A stretch of 64,000 bases of DNA from Puccinia triticina (taxonomy: Eukaryota > Basidiomycota > Pucciniomycetes > Pucciniales > Pucciniaceae), in NCBI RefSeq assembly GCF_026914185.1, contig NC_070567.1:6722001-6786000 (forward strand), given 5' to 3'. Positions 56,726 to 64,000 of this stretch are shown here, piece after piece. The translations under genes and the position numbers were made by a program. Within the stretch, counting starts at the first letter, position 1; the number at the start of each line of letters is the position of its first letter. The notes beneath the pieces were generated by a model that saw only the letters and a program-made list of their open reading frames with translations, did no database searches and was not told where the DNA came from.

Positions 56726-57350
56726 GCCATCGAGAGGACATGCACACATTCTGTATTACCGGCCATCAAGAGCAAACAGTATGCTTCTTGATGACTGGTA
56801 CTGACCGATCATCGAGAGCACATAAATCTTCTCGATGACCGGTACTGACCGGTCATTGAGAGCAGTACCGGTCATCAAGAGCAACGTACATGTGACACTC
56901 TTGACGGCTGGTACTGACCGGCCATTGAGAGGACAACGCACTCTTGATGGCTGGTTCCGGTCATCAAGAGCAAAGCTGCCCTCTCGATGACCAGTACTGA
57001 CCGATCATTGAGAGCAAAGCAATCCTCTCGATGACCGGTACCGACCAATCATCAAGAGCAACGTACTACACTCTTGATGGCTGGTACTAACTGGTCATCG
57101 AGAGGACGGTCAGTACCAGCCGTCAAGAGTGTTGCATGTACGTTGCCCTCAATGACCGGTACTGCTCTTGATGACCGGTCAGTACTGGTCATCAAGAAGA
57201 TTTATGTGCTCTCGATGATTGGTCAGTACCGGTCATCAAGAAGCATGCTGTTTGCTCTTGATGGCCGGTACTACAGAATGTGTGCATGTCCTCTCAATGG
57301 CCGGTCAGTCCCGGTCATTGAGAGAGCTTGCTCTGTGTGGCAGGTGTAAC
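56726..57350. repeat. Hairpin-unit array C, itself an inverted repeat
   Basis: Units of the type TCTCGATGACCGGTACTGACCGGTCATCGAGAG with linkers such as CACATAAATCT and CAAACAGTATGCT. The left half (56726-56935) recurs in reverse complement in the right half (about 57090-57305), linkers included, so the whole can form one long cruciform made of small cruciforms. Confidence 0.8.
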
Positions 57351-57507
57351 AGCCATCCAGAGGTGCACTTGCACCTGCCATTGATTTGCAATGGCAGGTG
57401 ACAAAATGCCAGCCAGCTGACGACTGGGCAGGGGTGGGATCTTGGGGTGACATTTGAATTTTGTCAGCGCGACGAAATTCAAATTTTGTCACCCGTTTGC
57501 GGGCTGT

Positions 57508-58408
57508 GCAACTCGACCATTTCACATTGTTGCGCGCAGCGCTTTACGCATTATCAACCCCCCAAACAATGGTTTGCAATTGGTTTTTTTGTGAAGTTTT
57601 TTTTTTTTCAATTTTTTTTTCTCTCTTCAAAATCCAGCTTTCTTGGACTTTCAAAACCTCAGGAGCAGCCTGTGGTGGTCCTGGCTGGAAGTAAAAAAAA
57701 AAAAAAAAGCCGTGGAACCAACGTGAGCAACAAGCTGACGTGGTCTCCACGCGTGCCAGGAAGGCACATTGTGGAACCGACGGGGAAAAGTGTGAAGCCC
57801 ATTGGCTCCACGTGGAGAAAAAAGCATTTTGTGGAACTGACGAGCTTACTGAGGGGTTACCAAGCCAATCCTCGTTGGTCCCACGGATTACCCTCCTGTT
57901 TTTGGTTCCAGTACGGGCATGGCAGGAAGTACCCTCGCCGTGTAGTTGGGAAACCCCAAATGGAGTTATACACGGCGGGGGTACTTCCTGCCACACCCGT
58001 TTGTGGAACCAACAATAGGAGGGTAATCCGTGGGACCAACAAGGATCGGCTCGGCAAGCTTGTTGGTTCCACAAAACACTTTTTTTCCCCGTGGAACCAA
58101 TGGGCTTCACACTTTTCCCCGTCGGTTCCACGATGTGCCTTCCTGGCACTCGTGGAGACCACGTCAGCTCGTTGCTCACGTTGGTTCCACGGCATTTTTT
58201 TTATTTTTACTTCCAGCCAGGACCACCACAGGCTGCTCCTGAGGTTTATGAAATTACAAGAAAGCTGGATTTTGAAGAGAGGAAAAAAAAATTGAAAAAA
58301 AACTTAACAAAAAAACCAATCACAAACCATTGTTTGGGGAGTTGATGATGCGTAAAGCACTACTCACAACAATTTGAAATGGTCGAGTTGTGTGGCACTC
58401 CCTTGCAT
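57508..58408. repeat. Near-perfect 0.9-kb palindrome
   Basis: The left arm (about 57508-57944) and right arm (about 57969-58408) are inverted copies around a ~24-bp centre (TTGGGAAACCCCAAATGG...). Corresponding marks: GCAACTCGACCATTTCA/TGAAATGGTCGAGTTG, CCCCAAACAATGGTTTG/CAAACCATTGTTTGGGG, GGAGCAGCCTGTGGTGGTCC/GGACCACCACAGGCTGCTCC, GGCAGGAAGTACCCTCGCC/GGCGGGGGTACTTCCTGCC. Small differences and poly-A/T length changes occur. The open frames on both strands encode nearly the same peptide for this reason. Confidence 0.9.
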
Positions 58409-58525
58409 CCATGCTTGCCTCCTGGATGTGAGTTTGAGTCCCGCTGTTGACAGTTTTTGATGGGCTGATATCCCGCCGCATTTTTAGCGCCCGTCTACAT
58501 GGTCATGTGGATTAGAGATCGCCCG

Positions 58526-58665
58526 TGGGTACCCGTGGGGGGTACCCGGTATCCATGGGCGGTAACCCGCCAGCCCTTGGCGGGTACCCACCCGCGGGTG
58601 CCGTGTGCAGGTCCGGGTATGTAAATTTTGGATGGCGGGTACCCGTCCAGGTACCCGCTGCAAAA
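58526..58665. repeat. GGTACCCG-rich cluster 1 (others at 59470-59630 and 60945-61080)
   Basis: Many GGGTACCCG / CGGGTACC palindromic words in three clusters around array D. They resemble subterminal repeats of a non-autonomous DNA transposon, but I could not define termini or target duplications. Confidence 0.6.
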
Positions 58666-58734
58666 GGTCTGGAGACGAGCAGTCGTGGACAACCTTTTGC
58701 AGCGCAATCATGGCCGCCCCTATAACATAAAACC

Positions 58735-59465
58735 CTCTCGGTGTCCAGCATGTGCTGGACACCAAGAGGGCATACACTCTTGATGTCCGGCACAGACTGG
58801 AAATCAAGAGGGCATACACTCTTGATGTCCGGCACAGACCAGACATCGAGAGGGCATACACTCTTGATGTCCAGCACAGACCGGACATTGAGAGGGTGTA
58901 TGTATGCCCTCTCAATGTCCGGTAAGAGGGTGTATGTATGCCCTCTCAATGTCCGGTATGTGCTGGACACTGAGGGGGCATACACTCTTGATGTCCGGCA
59001 CAGAGCGGACATCGGGAGGGTGTATGTACATATGCCCTCTTGATGTCTGGTCTGTTCTGGACACCAAGAGGGCACACTCTCAATGTCCGGCCCAGACCAG
59101 ACATCAAGAATTCACACACAGACATCCCTCTTGATATCCGGCCCAGACCGGGCACCAAGAGGGTATACACACCCTCAATGACGGTCTATGCCGGCTTTGA
59201 GGGTGGTGTAAGCTCTTGGTGACCGGCACAGACCGGAAATTGGGAGGGTAAAAACACACCCTCTCAATGTCCTTCTGTGCCATCAAGACTGTATGCCCTC
59301 TTGGTGTCCAGAACAGACCGGACATCGAGAGGGCATATGTACATACACCCTCCCGATGTCCGCTCTGTGCCGGACATTGAGAGGGTATATACACCCTTGA
59401 TGACCGTCCTGTGTTGGTCATCAAGAGGTTACACCACCCTTGAAGCCGGCATAGACTGGCTAGAG
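58735..59465. repeat. Hairpin-unit array D (TGTCCGG type)
   Basis: Tandem ~42-bp units: CTCTTGATGTCCGG, CACAGA, CCGGACATCGAGAG, followed by GGCATACA or GGTGTATGTA linkers; the last units switch to TGACCG. Units occur in both orientations. Confidence 0.8.
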
Positions 59466-59639
59466 GGTTGAATCGTAGGCGGTACCCGTGATACCCGCCA
59501 CGGGTACCGCCGGTACCCGCCCTATGGGTGCCGGGTCCAAGTCCGGGTATCTAAATATGCCCAAAATGACCGCAGGTACCCGTACCCGCCACGGGTACCC
59601 GGGTCCACTCGGCAATCTCTAACGTGGATTCCACGGGTA

Positions 59640-60050
59640 CATATCTGTAAATATCCGTGGAACCCTTGGGGCCATCACAAGGTGCCCCCGTGATCCACTT
59701 GGTGGAGAGCACGTGAACGTGTGGACCAGCAGCCGCTGGTCCAACCTTGCGCAGGAGCACTACAGGGAATCCAAAAGGATTCCTTGAGATATCCTTGTCA
59801 AAGGACTCCCCGGGTGTACTGCCTGTGCTCCACCGCGGGCGGGAAACCCAGGGAGGTAAAATTATTGGATGGCGCCCCCAAACTTAACACAAGTACCTCC
59901 CTCACTTACGCTTGGGGAGGCCCAAAGGGCCCGTCTTCCGAAGGGAGGGACTTGCACCAAGTTACAAGGGGGAGAGCTACCAGCCAAAGGGTGTGGAGGT
60001 GATCTCACCCCCCTCTTTTCCCCAGTAGTTCTTGTTGAGATAGTGTACTA
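59640..60050 (+). repeat. LTR-like fragment related to 32240-32432
   Basis: 59645-59820 (AAATATCCGTGGAACCC, GTGATCCACTTGGTGGAGAG, CACGTGAACGTGTGGACCAG, GATATCCTTGTCAAAGGACTCCCCGGGTGTACT) matches the reverse complement of 32240-32432. After 59825 the two differ. Ends not defined. Confidence 0.55.
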
Positions 60051-61691
60051 GCATCCCTCTATGTAGTATGCTTCTAATCTATACACCCACAACTTAGCCT
60101 ATACTGTACATGTATATAGCCTAGTTGTTCCCCTCACTGAATGATGATTATACTTTGACTCATTGTGCTTGGACTTTGTCCTTGAAATCTTGTCAAAATT
60201 CTCTTAGTCTTGTGTCACCCAAGTTACCCTCAACAGCTCTTCTATAAACCTCTGGCCCTTGGCACCATTAGAAGCGCAAGACATCCAGCATACTGATTCC
60301 AGCTTGAAGAGCCCAAATATCTCTATCCTCTCCCAATAATCCCTGTGTAAATAAAATAAAATTTCAAGCTATCCGACCCCTTCAAGCCCGGATATCCCAA
60401 TAGATACATCCGGTGCTAAATTCATGAACAAGTATTGCACAGGAGCCACAATTGTACATTAGATTCCAGAATCTATGAATTTAACACTGCCAACTGGCTG
60501 TATTGAGTCAAAAACCCGTGAGAGGGTCCATGGACCAATGATCCAAATCAAGGGTGGGCAGTTATCCAGATGAAAATCTGGCTGCAACTGACTGTAAAAA
60601 GCTGTAGAGAGGTGCAATAGAGTTTTTATTGTATCTTTGTGTTGCTTGATAGTCCTCCTAACATATATTCATTGTATTTACATATTGGCTCACTGGCTGC
60701 TTTTTAATCATTAAATCTAGGTCAAAAATTCAGTTATCCGTAACTATTTGGTTGGATAACTAATTTCAGGTTTCTTTTCAGGAATACTTTTTTACAGAGG
60801 TAAAGCAAATGGATCCGCACCTGTCAAAATCTACTTCCCAAAAAACCAGGGGATGATGGACTACAAATCACAAGCCACTGGCTATTTTTGGCCAATTGTT
60901 TCCAAAAAAAAGAGAATACACCTGAGAGTAAAGATGTCATCAGGTACCCGTTTCCGGGCACCGGGCACCCGTTTGCGGGTACCTGTTTTTGAAAACAGGT
61001 ACCCGCAAACAAGTGCCGGGTGCGGGTGCGGGTGTCAGGTTTAAATGGGTAAAAACCAGCGGGTACCTGCAGCAACTACTTGCCAACACCCGCGGATTTG
61101 AGAGGGTCCAGATCTGCATGTTTATAGTTACATACAAGCATATTATTATCCATAATACTATCCTTATAAACATATGTATCCCTGTCCCCGTGACATCTGT
61201 CACTCAACCCCGTCATCAGAGAAATCATATCCATCACAGCCAATCCCCTCACCAACACCTCCGCACCCCTTAGTGTGGTGGCCCCTCACATGGCCAGCTA
61301 TTCAGGAGCATCACCGCCGCCAGCAAGATCATCAAGGCCTAAACTCCACTCCCATCAAGATTTCACCCTCAAGAAAACAAGATCTTCAAGACCCTCAAGA
61401 ATTCACCCACTCCCCATCTCACCTCCTCTTCCACTTCTCCCTTCCAAAGTCCTTCCCTACTTTCATTCCCTGTCTCCCACATCTCTTTCATTTTTCTTGG
61501 TCCTAAAACAGCACCAGCTGTGGGTTTATCTCTTTGTTTGCTTCTGGTTTCTTTCCATTTCTGATTGGTTTGTCTGTTCCCTGTCTTCTCTTCTCTTTCT
61601 TTCTTCTCTCTGCCTCATCTCACTGTGCTTTCCTTGTTTCTTTGTGTTGTTTCCTCTTTTCCTGTTTCTTTTGTCTTTTGTGTGTGTGCGC
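60051..61691. other. No gene seen; degenerate LTR-like T-rich sequence toward the right
   Basis: 60051-60940 is anonymous. 61270-61690 (CCTCAAGAATTCA..., then T/C-rich) resembles 6780-6910 of the element 1 LTR family and is interrupted by the solo LTR at 61692; sequence after 63170 may be its continuation. Confidence 0.35.
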
Positions 61692-62652
61692 TGTGGAACT
61701 ACTCAAAGGGCAGAATAGAGCTTGGAAGGGAAATGGATAGCAACACTAGTACTAATGTAAGCTATGCAAGGGTGTTGATGAGGCTGCCTTCCTGACTAAT
61801 GCTGAGGGGATGAGAGTAACACTAAGAAAAAGAAGAAAAAGGTGTGGCTGATTTCTACTTGATCTTAGGAGCTAGTACTATGAGCTGACTACTGCCTACT
61901 GAAGGTGAGAGGGTTGGAGCAATGGTTGAAGGGGGAAAGCAATTGGAAATGATTCAATGGCAATGGGTTGATGAGAATGGGCACTATAATTTCTGTATCT
62001 AAAATTCTCTATAAATTCTGCATAAGGTACAAGTGAGGGGGGAAGGACAGCTCTTATATGAAGGAAGGATGAGCACAGACAATGAGGAGTTCTCTAGCTA
62101 TGGGAATAAAGGAATGTACAAATGGGGAAGAGTGATGTGAACATAGTAACAGTATGTAATGATGAGCAGTGCTGAAAGGGGAATGCTGATTATGGGAATA
62201 AAAGAATGTACTAATGGGGAAGAGTGATGAGAACATAGTAACAACTTGTAATGATGAGCACTACTGAAAGAGGTAAGCACAGATCCAATGATGTAATGTG
62301 TACAATAGGCATAATACATGATGAGCATTGTATGTAAAGGGTTTAGTATGTAAGAATATGTCTGTGAAAAGAATGTAATGAAATGATTCAAGTAAGTTAC
62401 TAAAGAAATGAGTATTGTAACTAATGAAGACTGTAGGTTTTCTGTAAGTCTTGTATCCTCTATAACTACTGAACCATTGGAGATAAGGGGGTACTATGTA
62501 CGAGTGACTATGGTGAAATTTGGCGTAGAATCTGAATATGCAATAATAATGAGGTATTTGTGAAGGGTTATGGGGAGATGGGTAATATAATGATGAATAT
62601 ATGTAAAGAAAAGCAGTAAAATACTACTTATGGTTTGGAATGGAGCACCACA
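61692..62652 (-). mobile_element. Solo LTR (Gypsy family B), TSD GCGC
   Basis: On the minus strand it starts TGTGGTGCTCC at 62652 and ends TAGTTCCACA at 61692; GCGC is at 61688-61691 and 62653-62656. It aligns along its whole length with the solo LTR at 7727-8622, with an extra partly duplicated ~60-bp segment near 62150-62215. Confidence 0.88.
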
Positions 62653-62736
62653 GCGCGCGCGTAGGGATGTGATGAAATGTATGTGACAGGTCGCCTCTTG
62701 CGGTCCAAGTTCGCCAAACTTGGATGATGGGACTTG

Positions 62737-63112
62737 CGGTGGCTAGTTACAATACGCCACAATAACTGCCGTTATTTGCGCAGCGTAACGCTTGCCATTA
62801 CTGCGCTCAGGCGTTAGCGCTAATAGTAACGACCAGTTGTAACCCCGGGCCCGTATCGTAACGGACCTGTTTTTTTTGGTGCGTTACTTGCATTACTAGT
62901 AGCGTAACGCGTTAACCACCGGTTAACAAGATAAAGAGGGGCAAATGGCCCCCTCTGGATCATATTCAGTCCGATATCTGCCCCTCCGTGCGGGCAGATA
63001 TTGTAACGGATGTCAAATTTCAAGCATCCTGGGTGTGTGATATTGTAACGCACTTCCGTTACGGTAACAAGAGAAAAACCGTTACCAATAACCGTACCGT
63101 AACTACCCACCG
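62737..63112. mobile_element. GTTAC-rich MITE-like element
   Basis: The ends are CGGTGGCTAGTTAC (62737) and the near reverse complement GTAACTACCCACCG (63112), with many GTAACG/CGTTAC words inside. I found no clear target duplication. Confidence 0.55.
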
Positions 63113-63391
63113 TTGATGGGAGAGGGATGGCATTCTGATCCCCAGAATACGGTCCATCCTGAGTTTATAGATCAAATCTTCAGAGTTCAAAACTTTTGAG
63201 CTCAGCTCGCCAATCTTTCTTCATCTAGAGTTTCGCGATCCCCTTTCCTTCTCTTCTTTAAGATCACCTACCCTCCCTTCAACAACAACAAACAACCGCC
63301 GCCAAGGATCCAAACCCCTGGCAAACATCTCAAAACCACCCCCAAACCCAAAAGCTTGTTGAAATTACTCAGGTGAAAAGAATTGTGTGTT

Positions 63392-63462
63392 GTGGGATTT
63401 GAACCCACGACCTTCTACATTCACAAGAGCTGCTCTTATACCACTGACACCGCCAGCAAACA
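63392..63462 (-). other. tRNA-derived sequence (A- and B-box-like), probably not a functional tRNA
   Basis: The minus strand contains GTGTCAGTGGTATAAGAGC (A-box-like) and GTGGGTTCAAATCCCAC (a perfect T-arm with B box), about 33 nt apart. The anticodon arm and acceptor stem do not pair well. It precedes hairpin array E; similar B-box-like words lie beside arrays B and C (17116 and 56693). Confidence 0.4.
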
Positions 63463-63594
63463 GCTGACGTAACCCGGATTTCGTCGCGCTGACGAAATCC
63501 AAACTCAAATTCAAACTCGCGCCCCGGGTGTGTCGTCACCTGTTGTGGATTTCGTCACCTGCCATTCTCAGTGGCAGGTGCAAGAGAGCACGAC

Positions 63595-64000
63595 TACCTC
63601 GATGGCCGGTGCTAACCGGTCATCGAGGGGACACACACACCTAGCTCCCTTGATGGCCCGTCTGTACCGGCCATCAAGAGGAACACCCTACACCCTCTCG
63701 ATGGCTGGTCAGTACCGGCCAGCGAGAGTAACGCACTATTTATACCCTTGATGGCCGCTACTGACCGGCCATCAAGAGGTGATACACATACCCCTCGATG
63801 GCCTGTCAGTACACCGGCCATCGAGACAAAAACACTAAACTCTCGAAGGCCCGTACTGGCCGGTCATCGAGAGCAAAACTCTCTTGGTGATGTGTATACA
63901 CATCACCCTCGATGGCCCGTCAGTACCGGCCATTGAGAGGAACATAATACACTCTCGATGGCCTGGACTGATTGGCCATCAAGAGGAAATACACACCCCA
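63595..64000. repeat. Hairpin-unit array E, running off the window
   Basis: It starts after a GTCACCTGCCATTCTCAGTGGCAGGTGC hairpin (63561-63584), which also bounds array A (13874-13897). Units such as CTCGATGGCCGGT..ACCGGTCATCGAG and CTTGATGGCCG..CGGCCATCAAG follow with variable linkers. Confidence 0.8.

Larger units (their letters stand above)
56590..58512. repeat. Composite foldback element
   Basis: The outer arms are inverted: 56620-56672 (CACGTGGCCATGTAGACGGG, GCGCTAAAAATGCGGCGGGAT) against 58464-58511 (ATCCCGCCGCATTTTTAGCG, CCCGTCTACATGGTCATGTG). Between them lie hairpin array C (itself an inverted repeat), a TTTTGTCAGCGCGACGAAA palindrome at 57466-57484 and a 0.9-kb palindrome. No coding region is credible; long open frames on both strands are mirror images. 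Confidence 0.7.

Noticed and set aside
57447..58295. Long open frame of 282 codons (and 211 codons on the other strand) as a gene
   Set aside because: Both frames encode nearly the same peptide because the DNA is a palindrome; composition is odd and there is no motif.
58735..59465. CRISPR-like array of palindromic repeats with spacers
   Set aside because: The genome is eukaryotic (spliced genes, LTR elements), the repeats vary from unit to unit, units occur in both orientations, and there are no cas genes. It is a hairpin-rich repeat.
63392..63462. Functional tRNA gene
   Set aside because: Good T-arm and A-box-like word, but the acceptor and anticodon stems do not pair.

Overview
The window looks like repeat-saturated nuclear DNA of a basidiomycete, most probably a rust fungus (Pucciniales). 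The grounds are two spliced housekeeping genes with 60-110 nt introns (a fungal-type homocitrate synthase and a RuvB-like helicase), a Plavaka-type transposase of the kind common in Basidiomycota, hAT and Ty3/Gypsy elements, and many nested LTRs. Species is inferred, not shown.

Layout. 1-6081: the 5' part of an old Ty3/Gypsy element on the minus strand, running off the left edge, with three visible lesions. 6082-8700: a decayed PWP2 copy split by two solo LTRs and cut by element 1. 9155-13870: an array of palindromic hairpin units split by a complete but decayed hAT element (9332-13199, 8-bp target duplication). 13870-18105: foldback-like sequence, two CACTG-ended MITEs and a second hairpin array. 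18106-21358: a second decayed hAT transposase holding a solo LTR. 21640-24250: a repeat interrupted by a Gypsy solo LTR that itself carries two hAT-like MITEs. 27086-31781: the gene island, with homocitrate synthase (+) and RVB1 (-) in convergent orientation. 31993-33553: an LTR with primer-binding site just upstream of RVB1, and a broken repeat gene. 34151-37782: a decayed Plavaka transposase. 38606-40339: an intact four-exon gene of unknown function. 41785-53411: an 11.6-kb Gypsy element (element 2) with LTRs that I could not tell apart, so a young insertion. 53696-64000: a MITE, a composite foldback with a 0.9-kb palindrome, two more hairpin arrays, a solo LTR and a GTTAC-rich MITE.

The most interesting content is in the Gypsy elements. 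Both join the gag-protease frame to the pol frame by the same device: a U-UUU-UUA heptamer directly before the gag-PR UGA stop, an overlapping AUG, a 6-nt spacer and a stem (13 bp in element 1, 9 bp in element 2) whose wobble pairs form only in the sense RNA. Element 2 also carries, between two polypurine-tract copies and antisense to gag-pol, a spliced gene whose four coding exons are all phase 0 with GTAAGT donors. Five LTR insertions have both flanks visible, and all have 4-bp target duplications of the form S-C-G-N. Several stop codons and the loss of the integrase catalytic Glu in element 2 sit at CpG positions and look like methyl-cytosine decay.

All functions are inferred from motifs read by eye. 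No alignments, folding programs or database searches were run.
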